Of a DNA stretch of 64,000 nt, positions 1 to 11,050 are shown in pieces (the first letter of the stretch is position 1; each line of letters starts with the position of its first letter). The notes under the pieces are model-generated. The model saw nothing but the letters and a program-made list of their open reading frames with translations, made no database searches and was not told the DNA's origin. The position numbers were made by a program, and so were the translations under genes. Source of the DNA: Aurelia coerulea (taxonomy: Eukaryota > Cnidaria > Scyphozoa > Semaeostomeae > Ulmaridae); the NCBI GenBank assembly GCA_039566865.1, contig CM076944.1:23491001-23555000 (forward strand), given 5' to 3'.

Positions 1-589
1 TCTTAAAATCTCGTAACAGGAGAGACAAGAATGGTAACATTATTTGGTACCTGCTTCGCTATTTGTTGGTCGTCTCCTCTGCCCTTTTGCGGAAGATGGC
101 CTTTGCATATTTCTTTTATCTTCACTGTCGTCCTGAAAAAAATATTATTAGCAAATGCGACTTAATAAGCGAAGCAAGTTGAAAAAAGTCCTCTTAATAT
201 AAAGAATACTTCGTCCGCTTTTTTAAAGAAGTTAATTCGGCAAAATTTTATGGATGTTTTGAATTCGTGAGATCTTTGGCACGCTTTACTGACAAAACAA
301 CAGGATAGGAGACCATTCTCTGAACTATCTTCTACGGATACAACATAAGGTTGTAACAAAAATAATGCGTTGATGTTAAAAATGCATTTGAAAAACGTTT
401 CCGTCAGAAATGTACAAATAGCGTTAGTTCAGAAGGGTTTACTAGTTCAAAATTTTTGTATTCAACGCTATTTAAGAAAGCAATGTGTGGTGGCACAAGT
501 TTCTGAGAAAGGATTTTCAACGGAAAACCTTGCTTACAGATACGAGAATTTACAGTTACAGATTAACATGTGAAAAAAGTACCCGTTAA
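1..589. other. Left flank, nothing recognised
   Basis: AT-rich sequence with only short open frames (under 70 codons) that show no recognisable domain, no splice-bounded coding signal and no RNA gene that I can identify. Confidence 0.4.
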
Positions 590-1185
590 GCCAAATAAAG
601 AAATTCATACGAGAACTAAAGAACTTAAGCCAGCTGTCCATCTCAATGGACTCCAGCAAAAAAATTCGAAAATCACTAAAATAACTTCAACGACATATTC
701 AGGGCGATATTGCACTTTGCTGAAGGTAAAACGTCGCTTGCAAAACGGCTCGAAAAATTTTTGGTGCCACGTATAAACAGCGATCCTTTTCTATACCTAT
801 ATCGCCTAAGACCATACCACCATCAATGCACCAGTTCTCTTCCGATCACCGAAACTAAGCATGGTAGGTGAAAATGCTAAAGAACAAACAACATGAAACA
901 CGACCCTCTGGAAGAACAGCACATTTTTTTTATCATATGTCATTTATTTTTAATTAGAAAAAGCTGTATTAGGTTTTTAGCTGAAGGGGTTTCGTGTATA
1001 AATAATAATAATGCATGTAATGAATGCGTGTAGGACCACGTCGGTACCTGGTTGGGTGACGGCCTGGGAACATCCGGTGTTGTAGGACTTCATTTTGCCA
1101 AAAATTGTTGTTTTTGTTTTTTGCAGTAGATTGCATTGCAGACTGCTGTCATGGTCAACTTTCGTTCCGCGGAAGAGGAACAGGG
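590..1185 (+). repeat. Diverged orphan 5S rDNA unit
   Basis: Weak but ordered similarity to the array unit: the promoter-proximal part (aacggct...ttggtgcc near 742-770), a broken 5S gene (804-1089), then a downstream spacer that still reads attttgccaaaaattg, a T-rich stretch ending ttgcagtagattgcattgcag, and a degraded ggaagagg block. It is in the same orientation as the main array but separated from it by about 1.2 kb of unrelated sequence. It is best read as an old escaped unit no longer homogenised with the array. Confidence 0.7.
804..1089 (+). pseudogene. 5S rRNA pseudogene split by an insertion
   Basis: The first 65 or so bases of 5S (804-869, gcctaagaccataccacc... to gcatggtagg) and the last 57 or so (about 1033-1089, ggtacctggttgggtgac... 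to ttgtaggact) are present with many substitutions. They are separated by about 160 bp of unrelated AT-rich sequence (about 870-1030). The internal control region is broken, so transcription by RNA polymerase III is unlikely. I could not identify the inserted sequence. Confidence 0.8.
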
Positions 1186-2376
1186 ACCGCGGAGCATAAT
1201 TTCGATTGGGGGGGCTAAAAAGGCAGGATGAACTCTGAGTGGGTCTGGGTGCGAAGCCCCCAGAAAAATTTACCTGACTACGCCCTCTGCTTTGGTTATA
1301 AATGCGACCAACGCCCTTTTCATGCCAAGAAACACACGGGAAAAGATATTCATTTGTAGCTTATTTAACCACTAAATGCTACTGTAAATCGCCATAAACA
1401 TGGAAAATAGTTTGCAGTTTATAGTACGTCTAACATTTGATAGCGAAGGCTCGGGGACCACGCAGCATTTTTTGGTATAAAGGGAAAGGCCTAAAGGAAC
1501 ATTATGCTTTAGTCTTATACCGAAGTTAGAAATCTCTTGGAAATATTTCATTTTAAGAATTGGATAATCTGGTAACATAACATTACGCTGCTATACATTC
1601 AGAGTTAAACATTTTAACACAACAGAACGAAATAATGCGAACATAAGTATTTCTGAGTAAGTTTGTATCATCAATGAATCTATATTTTAATAAAATTTCC
1701 CAAAAATTCGTATCCTGTTCTCGTTTCTATTGATGAAAATCGTTGCAACTTCGATATTGCTTATTCTGTCTCTCCTTTGTTTGTGATTATGAAAAATTAT
1801 TACATTGTTGATCCTTTTTGGGACATTCTTGTGCGAAGCCAAGTTTTTAGACGCCTTGCTAAAGAGAATGATCGCTCGGTAGTTTACGAATTTGGCCAAT
1901 TTCACTCATTCGCAATCTTTGAGCAACTGGAATTTATCTTAAAAACATCCAGATATCATGAAAGCAATCTATCTTTACATCTTTTACTGAAAGTTTGAAT
2001 ATTTCAAGCTGCGGTAACACAAGGTAACAATAGTGAAATGTGTATGATGTTGGCATCAATTTCCTCGAAGTATTTCATTTGAGACGAAATATCGATTGCA
2101 TTAACGAAGTTAACCAGAAAAAATTCAAGGTCATTTGAAGAAATAAAGCTGGGCAGATTGAACCTCTCATTGATTAGTGCCTCAACGAGAGCTTTGATAT
2201 GACTCAAAGTAAATTCTTCTGTACTAATCCTGTTCTGTTGTAGGAAACTCAATGACGCCGTACCTATTTCAAAACTGACCGGTACTCAAAAAACTAGAAA
2301 ATCCAAACACCATCCCTTGGAAATTATTGAGGGGGGCTGAACGAAATTATTAAGGGGGGCCGGCTTCACGGTCCCA
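1186..2376. other. Spacer between orphan unit and array
   Basis: Mostly AT-rich and unrecognised. G-rich patches at 1205-1215, 2331-2337 and 2354-2361 resemble ends of degraded MITE-like elements. One coding-looking open frame on the minus strand (2004-2252) is listed separately. Confidence 0.4.
2004..2252 (-). CDS. Possible coding fragment, function unknown
   Basis: An 82-codon open frame with balanced, protein-like composition (a helical-looking stretch with STEEFTLSHIKALVEALI, later DLEFFLVNFVNAID). It has no recognisable domain. An upstream tract on the minus strand, tttcctacaacag, could be a splice acceptor, so this may be an exon or a relic of a transposase-type gene. No neighbour supports it. 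It could equally be chance. Confidence 0.22.
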   Translation of the reverse strand: MSFLQQNRISTEEFTLSHIKALVEALINERFNLPSFISSNDLEFFLVNFVNAIDISSQMKYFEEIDANIIHISLLLPCVTAA

Positions 2377-2649
2377 GAAGAGGAAGAATCGAGCCAGAGA
2401 GCTTTCCTAAATTTCTTGCCAATTTATATGAGTGAAGAAGAAGATAAAAGTTGAAATATTGAAACCACCAACAAGCATGAAGTCAAGAAAGAATGAATTG
2501 TTCCAGCCGACACAGAAAGAGGGCAAGTTGATCAGTTTTCGGTCCAAAGACACTCGACACTTATCAAGTAGAATTCGAACATCAAGAAAAGAACTTCTGA
2601 GTCATAAACTGACGGTGACTTTGCATTTGATTGAGACCAGTCGCTGAAA

Positions 2650-2704
2650 AACGGCTTGGAAGTTTATTGTGGCGATGCGTAAAATAACAACGGCTTCAAA
2701 GTTT
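2650..2704 (+). promoter_or_regulatory. Paired upstream direct repeat (array example)
   Basis: Two near-identical 16-mers, aacggcttggaagttt (2650-2665) and aacggcttcaaagttt (2689-2704), sit at -97 and -58 from the gene start, 39 bp apart, and recur in essentially every unit of the array. A remnant of the second survives in the orphan unit near 742. Function is inferred only; they may be upstream factor sites or simply an old internal duplication. Confidence 0.35.
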
Positions 2705-2716
2705 GTTGGTGCCATG

Positions 2717-2724
2717 AATAAGTA
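2717..2724 (+). promoter_or_regulatory. TATA-like box of 5S genes (array example)
   Basis: aataagta at -30 to -23 of copy 1, followed by a pyrimidine-rich leader. The same element at the same distance precedes nearly every copy; copy 5 has gattagta and copy 14 tataagta. A TATA-like element near -30 is known to assist 5S transcription in several animals and fungi. Confidence 0.55.
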
Positions 2725-2746
2725 GAGATCCTTTTCTTCCACTGTT

Positions 2747-2866
2747 GCCTACGACCATACCACCATGAATACACCGGTTCTCGTCCGATCACCGAAGTTA
2801 AGCATGGTAGGGCCGGGTCAGTACCTGGATGGGTGACCGCCTGGGAACACCCGGTGTTGTAGGCCT
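2747..2866 (+). rRNA. 5S rRNA gene, copy 1
   Basis: Complete 120-nt gene, from gcctacgacc to ttgtaggcct, with paired 5' and 3' ends (helix I). G at position 82. Next copy starts 571 bp on; the spacer is mostly type A. Confidence 0.96.
2796..2843 (+). promoter_or_regulatory. 5S internal control region (array example)
   Basis: Box A equivalent at gene positions 50-64 (2796-2810), intermediate element at 67-72 and box C at 80-97 (2826-2843), where TFIIIA binds. The G/C polymorphism at position 82 and the C91T change in copies 64 and 67 lie inside box C. The G51A change of copies 25, 40, 42, 47 and 48 lies inside box A. Confidence 0.8.
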
Positions 2867-2869
2867 TCA

Positions 2870-2898
2870 TTTTGCCAAAAATTGCTGTTTTGCTTTTT
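2870..2898 (+). terminator. RNA polymerase III terminator (array example)
   Basis: A TTTT run begins 4 nt after the gene end (2870-2873), with back-up T runs at 2888-2891 and 2894-2898. The same arrangement follows nearly every copy. In type A spacers the second run is five T rather than four. Confidence 0.75.
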
Positions 2899-3317
2899 GC
2901 AGTAGATTGCATTGCAGACTGCTTTCATACTCAACTTTCATTCGGCGGAAGAGGAAGACTCGAGCCAGAGAGCTTTCCTCAATTTCTTGCCCATTTACAT
3001 GAGTGAAGAAGAAGATAAAAGTTGAAAAATTGAAACCACCAACAAGCATGAAGTCAAGAAAGAATGAATTGTTCCAGCCGACACAGAAAGAGGGCAAGTT
3101 GATCAGTTATCGGTCCAAAAACACTCAACACTTATCAAGTAGAATTCGAACATCAAGAAAAGAACTTCTGAGCCATAAACTGACGGTGACTTTGCATTTG
3201 ATGGAGACCAGTCGCTGAAAAACGGCTTGGAAGTTTATTGTGGCGATGCGTAAAATAACAACGGCTTCAAAGTTTGTTGGTGCCATGAATAAGTAGAGAT
3301 CTTTTTCTTCCACTGTT

Positions 3318-3437
3318 GCCTACGACCATACCACCATGAATACACCGGTTCTCGTCTGATCACCGAAGTTAAGCATGGTAGGGCCGGGTCAGTACCTGCA
3401 TGGGTGACCGCCTGGGAACACCCGGTGTTGTAGGCCT
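3318..3437 (+). rRNA. 5S rRNA gene, copy 2
   Basis: C at 82; also T at position 40 (cgtctgatc), unique in the array. Next start 576 bp, type B spacer. Confidence 0.95.
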
Positions 3438-3893
3438 TCATTTTGCCAAAAATTGCTGTTTTGCTTTTTGCAGTAGATTGCATTGCAGACTGCTTTCATA
3501 CTCAACTTTCATTCGGCGGAAGAGGAAGACTCGAGCCAGAGAGCTTTCCTCAATTTCTTGCCAATTTATATGAGTGAAGAAGAAGATAAAAGTTGAAACA
3601 TTGAAACCACCAACAAGCATGAAGTCAAGAAAGAATGAATTGTTCCAGCGCAGCCGACACAGAAAGAGAGCAAGTTGATCAGTTATCGGTCCAAAAACAC
3701 TCAACACTTATCAAGTAGAATTCGAACATCAAGAAAAGAACTTCTGAGCCATAAACTGACGGTGACTTTGCATTTGATGGAGACAAGTCGCTGAAAAACG
3801 GCTTGGAAGTTTATTGTGGCGATGCGTAAAATAACAACGGCTTCAAAGTTTGTTGGTGCCATGAATAAGTAGAGATCTTTTTCTTCCACTGTT

Positions 3894-4013
3894 GCCTACG
3901 ACCATACCACCATGAATACACCGGTTCTCGTCCGATCACCGAAGTTAAGCATGGTAGGGCCGGGTCAGTACCTGGATGGGTGACCGCCTGGGAACACCCG
4001 GTGTTGTAGGCCT
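3894..4013 (+). rRNA. 5S rRNA gene, copy 3
   Basis: G at 82. Next start 572 bp, type A spacer. Confidence 0.96.
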
Positions 4014-4465
4014 TCATTTTGCCAAAAATTGCTGTTTTTGCTTTTTGCAGTAGATTGCATTGCAGACTGCTTTCATACTCAACTTTCATTCGGCGGAAGA
4101 GGAAGACTCGAGCCAGAGAGCTTTCCTCAATTTCTTGCCAATTTCTATGAGTGAAGAAGAAGATAAAAGTTGAAAAATTGAAACCACCAACAAGCATGAA
4201 GTCAAGAAAGAATGAATTGTTCCAGCCGACACAGAAAGAGGGCAAGTTGATCAGTTTTCGGTCCAAAGACACTCGACACTTATCAAGTAGAATTCGAACA
4301 TCAAGAAAAGAACTTCTGAGCCATAAACTGACGGTGACTTTGCATTTGATGGAGACCAGTCGCTGAAAAACGGCTTGGAAGTTTATTGTGGCGATGCGTA
4401 AAATAACAACGGCTTCAAAGTTTGTTGGTGCCATGAATAAGTAGAGATCTTTTTCTTCCACTGTT

Positions 4466-4585
4466 GCCTACGACCATACCACCATGAATACACCGGTTCT
4501 CGTCCGATCACCGAAGTTAAGCATGGTAGGGCCGGGTCAGTACCTGCATGGGTGACCGCCTGGGAACACCCGGTGTTGTAGGCCT
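4466..4585 (+). rRNA. 5S rRNA gene, copy 4
   Basis: C at 82. Next start 575 bp, type B spacer whose last 110 bp are unusually diverged (gtcaatgaaaaacggcttg, gcggcgatggtaaatt). Confidence 0.95.
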
Positions 4586-5040
4586 TCATTTTGCCAAAAA
4601 TTGCTGGTTTGCTTTTTGCAGTAGATTGAATTGCAGACTGCTTTCATACTCAACTTTCATTCGGCGGAAGAGGAAGACTCGAGCCAGAGAGCTTTCCTCA
4701 ATTTCTTGCCAATTTATATGAGTGAAGAAGAAGATAAAAGTTGAAACATTGAAACCACCAACAAGCATGAAGTCAAGAAAGAATGAATTGTTCCAGCGCA
4801 GCCGACACAGAAAGAGAGCAAGTTGATCAGTTATCGGTCCAAAAACACTCAACACTTATCAAGTAGAATTCGAACATCAAGAAAAGAACTTCTGAGCCAT
4901 AAACTGACGGTGACTTTGCATTTGATGGAGACAAGTCAATGAAAAACGGCTTGAAAGTTTATTGCGGCGATGGTAAATTAAAAACGGCTTCAAAGTTTGT
5001 TGGTGCCACGGATTAGTAGAGATCTTTTTCTTCCACTGTC

Positions 5041-5160
5041 GCCTACGACCATACCACCATGAATACACCGGTTCTCGTCCGATCACCGAAGTTAAGCATG
5101 GTAGGGCCGGGTCAGTACCTGGATGGGTGACCGCCTGGGAACACCCGGTGTTGTAGGCCT
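5041..5160 (+). rRNA. 5S rRNA gene, copy 5
   Basis: G at 82, behind the diverged promoter-proximal spacer of unit 4. Next start 573 bp, type A. Confidence 0.96.
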
Positions 5161-5613
5161 TCATTTTGCCAAAAATTGCTGTTTTTGCTTTTTGCAGTAG
5201 ATTGCATTGCAGACTGCTTTCATACTCAACTTTCATTCGGCGGAAGAGGAAGACTCGAGCCAGAGAGCTTTCCTCAATTTCTTGCCCAATTTCTATGAGT
5301 GAAGAAGAAGATAAAAGTTGAAAAATTGAAACCACCAACAAGCATGAAGTCAAGAAGGAATGAATTGTTCCAGCCGACACAGAAAGAGAGCAAGTTGATC
5401 AGTTTTCGGTCCAAAGACACTCGACACTTATCAAGTAGAATTCGAACATCAAGAAAAGAACTTCTGAGCCACAAACTGACGGTGACTTTGCATTTGATGG
5501 AGACAAGTCGCTGAAAAACGGCTTGGAAGTTTATTGTGGCGATGCGTAAAATAACAACGGCTTCAAAGTTTGTTGGTGCCATGAATAAGTAGAGATCTTT
5601 TTCTTCCACTGTC

Positions 5614-5733
5614 GCCTACGACCATACCACCATGAATACACCGGTTCTCGTCCGATCACCGAAGTTAAGCATGGTAGGGCCGGGTCAGTACCTGCATGGG
5701 TGACCGCCTGGGAACACCCGGTGTTGTAGGCCT
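5614..5733 (+). rRNA. 5S rRNA gene, copy 6
   Basis: C at 82; preceded by tc instead of tt at -2/-1. Next start 576 bp, type B. Confidence 0.95.
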
Positions 5734-6189
5734 TCATTTTGCCAAAAATTGCTGTTTTGCTTTTTGCAGTAGATTGCATTGCAGACTGCTTTCATACTCA
5801 ACTTTCATTCGGCGGAAGAGGAAGACTCGAGCCAGAGAGCTTTCCTCAATTTCTTGCCAATTTATATGAGTGAAGAAGAAGATAAAAGTTGAAACATTGA
5901 AACCACCAACAAGCATGAAGTCAAGAAAGAATGAATTGTTCCAGCGCAGCCGACACAGAAAGAGAGCAAGTTGATCAGTTATCGGTCCAAAAACACTCAA
6001 CACTTATCAAGTAGAATTCGAACATCAAGAAAAGAACTTCTGAGCCATAAACTGACGGTGACTTTGCATTTGATGGAGACCAGTCGCTGAAAAACGGCTT
6101 GGAAGTTTATTGTGGCGATGCGTAAAATAACAACGGCTTCAAAGTTTGTTGGTGCCATGAATAAGTAGAGATCTTTTTCTTCCACTGTT

Positions 6190-6309
6190 GCCTACGACCA
6201 TACCACCATGAATACACCGGTTCTCGTCCGATCACCGAAGTTAAGCATGGTAGGGCCGGGTCAGTACCTGCATGGGTGACCGCCTGGGAACACCCGGTGT
6301 TGTAGGCCT
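6190..6309 (+). rRNA. 5S rRNA gene, copy 7
   Basis: C at 82. Next start 576 bp, type B carrying the rare markers catcaacaagc and ttctagcgc. Confidence 0.95.
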
Positions 6310-6765
6310 TCATTTTGCCAAAAATTGCTGTTTTGCTTTTTGCAGTAGATTGAATTGCAGACTGCTTTCATACTCAACTTTCATTCGCCGGAAGAGGAAG
6401 ACTCGAGCAAGAGAGCTTTCCTCAATTTCTTGCCAATTTATATGAGTGAAGAAGAAGATAAAAGTTGAAACATTGAAACCATCAACAAGCATGAAGTCAA
6501 GAAAGAATGAATTGTTCTAGCGCAGCCGACACAGAAAGAGAGCAAGTTGATCAGTTATCGGTCCAAAGACACTCAACACTTATCAAGTAGAATTCGAACA
6601 TCAAGAAAAGAACTTCTGAGCCATAAACTGACGGTGACTTTGCATTTGATGGAGACCAGTCGCTGAAAAACGGCTTGGAAGTTTATTGTGGCGATGAGTA
6701 AAATAACTACGGCTTCAAAGTTTGTTGGTGCCATGAATAAGTAGAGATCTTTTTCTTCCACTGTT

Positions 6766-6885
6766 GCCTACGACCATACCACCATGAATACACCGGTTCT
6801 CGTCCGATCACCGAAGTTAAGCATGGTAGGGCCGGGTCAGTACCTGCATGGGTGACCGCCTGGGAACACCCGGTGTTGTAGGCCT
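6766..6885 (+). rRNA. 5S rRNA gene, copy 8
   Basis: C at 82 but followed by a type A spacer (572 bp), an uncoupled combination. Confidence 0.95.
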
Positions 6886-7337
6886 TCATTTTGCCAAAAA
6901 TTGCTGTTTTTGCTTTTTGCAGTAGTTTGCATTGCAGACTGCTTTCATACTCAACTTTCATTCGGCGGAAGAGGAAGACTCGAGCCAGAGAGCTTTCCTC
7001 AATTTCTTGCCAATTTCTATGAGTGAAGAAGAAGATAAAAGTTGAAAAATTGAAACCACCAACAAGCATGAAGTCAAGAAGGAATGAATTGTTCCAGCCG
7101 ACACAGAAAGAGAGCAAGTTGATCAGTTTTCGGTCCAAAGACACTCAACACTTATCAAGTAGAATTCGAACATCAAGAAAAGAACTTCTGAGCCACAAAC
7201 TGACGGTGACTTTGCATTTGATGGAGACAAGTCGCTGAAAAACGGCTTGGAAGTTTATTGTGGCGATGCGTAAAATAACAACGGCTTCAAAGTTTGTTGG
7301 TGCCATGAATAAGTAGAGATCTTTTTCTTCCACTGTC

Positions 7338-7457
7338 GCCTACGACCATACCACCATGAATACACCGGTTCTCGTCCGATCACCGAAGTTAAGCATGGTA
7401 GGGCCGGGTCAGTACCTGGATGGGTGACCGCCTGGGAACACCCGGTGTTGTAGGCCT
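7338..7457 (+). rRNA. 5S rRNA gene, copy 9
   Basis: G at 82; first of five G82/type A units (copies 9-13) that share tc at -2/-1 and aatttctatgag. Next start 572 bp. Confidence 0.96.
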
Positions 7458-7909
7458 TCATTTTGCCAAAAATTGCTGTTTTTGCTTTTTGCAGTAGATT
7501 GCATTGCAGACTGCTTTCATACTCAACTTTCATTCGGCGGAAGAGGAAGACTCGAGCCAGAGAGCTTTCCTCAATTTCTTGCCAATTTCTATGAGTGAAG
7601 AAGAAGATAAAAGTTGAAAAATTGAAACCACCAACAAGCATGAAGTCAAGAAGGAATGAATTGTTCCAGCCGACACAGAAAGAGAGCAAGTTGATCAGTT
7701 TTCGGTCCAAAGACACTCAACACTTATCAAGTAGAATTCGAACATCAAGAAAAGAACTTCTGAGCCACAAACTGACGGTGACTTTGCATTTGATGGAGAC
7801 AAGTCGCTGAAAAACGGCTTGGAAGTTTATTGTGGCGATGCGTAAAATAACAACGGCTTCAAAGTTTGTTGGTGCCATGAATAAGTAGAGATCTTTTTCT
7901 TCCACTGTC

Positions 7910-8029
7910 GCCTACGACCATACCACCATGAATACACCGGTTCTCGTCCGATCACCGAAGTTAAGCATGGTAGGGCCGGGTCAGTACCTGGATGGGTGAC
8001 CGCCTGGGAACACCCGGTGTTGTAGGCCT
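7910..8029 (+). rRNA. 5S rRNA gene, copy 10
   Basis: G at 82. Next start 574 bp; type A with gcagttgcattgcattg and one extra T in ttttcttgcc. Confidence 0.96.
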
Positions 8030-8483
8030 TCATTTTGCCAAAAATTGCTGTTTTTGCTTTTTGCAGTTGCATTGCATTGCAGACTGCTTTCATACTCAAC
8101 TTTCATTCGGCGGAAGAGGAAGACTCGAGCCAGAGAGCTTTCCTCAATTTTCTTGCCAATTTCTATGCGTGAAGAAGAAGATAAAAGTTGAAAAATTGAA
8201 ACCACCAACAAGCATGAAGTCAAGAAGGAATGAATTGTTCCAGCCGACACAGAAAGAGAGCAAGTTGATCAGTTTTCGGTCCAAAGACACTCGACACTTA
8301 TCAAGTAGAATTCGAACATCAAGAAAAGAACTTCTGAGCCACAAACTGACGGTGACTTTGCATTTGATGGAGACAAGTCGCTGAAAAACGGCTTGGAAGT
8401 TTATTGTGGCGATGCGTAAAATAACAACGGCTTCAAAGTTTGTTGGTGCCATGAATAAGTAGAGATCTTTTTCTTCCACTGTC

Positions 8484-8603
8484 GCCTACGACCATACCAC
8501 CATGAATACACCGGTTCTCGTCCGATCACCGAAGTTAAGCATGGTAGGGCCGGGTCAGTACCTGGATGGGTGACCGCCTGGGAACACCCGGTGTTGTAGG
8601 CCT
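8484..8603 (+). rRNA. 5S rRNA gene, copy 11
   Basis: G at 82. Next start 572 bp, type A. Confidence 0.96.
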
Positions 8604-9055
8604 TCATTTTGCCAAAAATTGCTGTTTTTGCTTTTTGCAGTAGATTGCATTGCAGACTGCTTTCATACTCAACTTTCATTCGGCGGAAGAGGAAGACTCG
8701 AGCCAGAGAGCTTTCCTCAATTTCTTGCCAATTTCTATGAGTGAAGAAGAAGATAAAAGTTGAAAAATTGAAACCACCAACAAGCATGAAGTCAAGAAGG
8801 AATGAATTGTTCCAGCCGACACAGAAAGAGAGCAAGTTGATCAGTTTTCGGTCCAAAGACACTCGACACTTATCAAGTAGAATTCGAACATCAAGAAAAG
8901 AACTTCTGAGCCACAAACTGACGGTGACTTTGCATTTGATGGAGACAAGTCGCTGAAAAACGGCTTGGAAGTTTATTGTGGCGATGCGTAAAATAACAAC
9001 GGCTTCAAAGTTTGTTGGTGCCATGAATAAGTAGAGATCTTTTTCTTCCACTGTC

Positions 9056-9175
9056 GCCTACGACCATACCACCATGAATACACCGGTTCTCGTCCGATCA
9101 CCGAAGTTAAGCATGGTAGGGCCGGGTCAGTACCTGGATGGGTGACCGCCTGGGAACACCCGGTGTTGTAGGCCT
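9056..9175 (+). rRNA. 5S rRNA gene, copy 12
   Basis: G at 82. Next start 572 bp, type A. Confidence 0.96.
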
Positions 9176-9627
9176 TCATTTTGCCAAAAATTGCTGTTTT
9201 TGCTTTTTGCAGTAGATTGCATTGCAGACTGCTTTCATACTCAACTTTCATTCGGCGGAAGAGGAAGACTCGAGCCAGAGAGCTTTCCTCAATTTCTTGC
9301 CAATTTCTATGAGTGAAGAAGAAGATAAAAGTTGAAAAATTGAAACCACCAACAAGCATGAAGTCAAGAAGGAATGAATTGTTCCAGCCGACACAGAAAG
9401 AGAGCAAGTTGATCAGTTTTCGGTCCAAAGACACTCAACACTTATCAAGTAGAATTCGAACATCAAGAAAAGAACTTCTGAGCCACAAACTGACGGTGAC
9501 TTTGCATTTGATGGAGACAAGTCGCTGAAAAACGGCTTGGAAGTTTATTGTGGCGATGCGTAAAATAACAACGGCTTCAAAGTTTGTTGGTGCCATGAAT
9601 AAGTAGAGATCTTTTTCTTCCACTGTC

Positions 9628-9747
9628 GCCTACGACCATACCACCATGAATACACCGGTTCTCGTCCGATCACCGAAGTTAAGCATGGTAGGGCCGGGTC
9701 AGTACCTGGATGGGTGACCGCCTGGGAACACCCGGTGTTGTAGGCCT
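9628..9747 (+). rRNA. 5S rRNA gene, copy 13
   Basis: G at 82. Next start 574 bp; type A with gcagtagcattgcattg. Confidence 0.96.
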
Positions 9748-10201
9748 TCATTTTGCCAAAAATTGCTGTTTTTGCTTTTTGCAGTAGCATTGCATTGCAG
9801 ACTGCTTTCATACTCAACTTTCATTCGGCGGAAGAGGAAGACTCGAGCCAGAGAGCTTTCCTCAATTTCTTGCCCAATTTCTATGAGTGAAGAAGAAGAT
9901 AAAAGTTGAAAAATTGAAACCACCAACAAGCATGAAGTCAAGAAGGAATGAATTGTTCCAGCCGACACAGAAAGAGAGCAAGTTGATCAGTTTTCGGTCC
10001 AAAGACACTCGACACTTATCAAGTAGAATTCGAACATCAAGAAAAGAACTTCTGAGCCACAAACTGACGGTGACTTTGCATTTGATGGAGACCAGTCGCT
10101 GAAAAACGGCTTGGAAGTTTATTGTGGCGATGCGTAAAATAACAACGGCTTCAAAGTTTGTTGGTGCCATGTATAAGTAGAGATCTTTTTCTTCCACTGT
10201 T

Positions 10202-10313
10202 GCCTACGACCATACCACCATGAATACACCGGTTCTCGTCCGATCACCGAAGTTAAGCATGGTAGGGCCGGGTCAGTACCTGCATGGGTGACCGCCTGGG
10301 AACACCCGGTGTT
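10202..10313 (+). pseudogene. 5S rRNA gene, copy 14, 3' end cut off
   Basis: Positions 1-112 are intact (C at 82), then the gene is broken by a 274-bp insert. The missing tail gtaggcct reappears at 10588-10595 beyond it. The internal control region is whole, so it could still be transcribed, but the RNA would lack its own 3' strand of helix I. Confidence 0.9.
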
Positions 10314-10587
10314 TAGTCGTTTTTCGTTTTCTTAGTAAAACACGTATCTAACATGGGTACCACGTATGTAAAGCACGTATGTAACACGGGTCAGACAAAC
10401 AAAGGAGAATAGAGTTAATAAATACAGTAAGTACATTTGCTTAGCAAGAATTATTAAAAAAATTTGTTCACTATTACTTCTATTTTTCAAGAATTAATAA
10501 AAGGGGGGGTTGGAATAAAAGTGGGGGGGTTGGAAAATTTTTCAAAAATTAATAAGCGGGGGGGGACGATTATTCGGTACTTGAGAG
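10314..10587. mobile_element. Unidentified 274-bp insert inside a 5S gene
   Basis: Sits between gene positions 112 and 113 of copy 14. It contains three cacgtatNtaa-like motifs (about 10340-10385), an AT-rich middle, and three G tracts of seven to eight bases (10503-10563), two of them followed by ttggaa. No clear terminal repeats and no target duplication are seen, so it may be an insertion with loss of ends or a filler at a repaired break. Confidence 0.6.
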
Positions 10588-11050
10588 TAGGCCTTCATTT
10601 TGCCAAAAATTGCTGTTTTGCTTTTTGCAGTAGATTGAATTGCAGACTGCTTTCATACTCAACTTTCATTCGGCGGAAGAGGAAGACTCGAGCCAGAGAG
10701 CTTTCCTCAATTTCTTGCCAATTTATATGAGTGAAGAAGAAGATAAAAGTTGAAACATTGAAACCACCAACAAGCATGAAGTCAAGAAAGAATGAATTGT
10801 TCCAGCGCAGCCGACACAGAAAGAGAGCAAGTTGATCAGTTATCGGTCCAAAAACACTCAACACTTATCAAGTAGAATTCGAACATCAAGAAAAGAACTT
10901 CTGAGCCATAAACTGACGGTGACTTTGCATTTGATGGAGACCAGTCGCTGAAAAACGGCTTGGAAGTTTATTGTGGCGATGCGTAAAATAACAACGGCTT
11001 CAAAGTTTGTTGGTGCCATGAATAAGTAGAGATCTTTTTCTTCCACTGTT

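Noticed and set aside
370..776. Two plus-strand frames (67 and 68 codons) near the left end
   Set aside because: Partly overlap diverged 5S spacer and have no domain; chance frames in AT-rich DNA.
2925..2945. Octamer-like element in the spacer (ctttgcatttga)
   Set aside because: Only 7 of 8 bases fit the octamer and it lies well upstream of the gene; not enough to call.
2867..3317. A second RNA gene (U snRNA, spliced leader or tRNA) in the 5S spacer
   Set aside because: I compared the spacer on both strands with the conserved parts of U1, U2, U5, U6 and tRNA genes as I know them and saw no match. The T runs are explained as 5S terminators.
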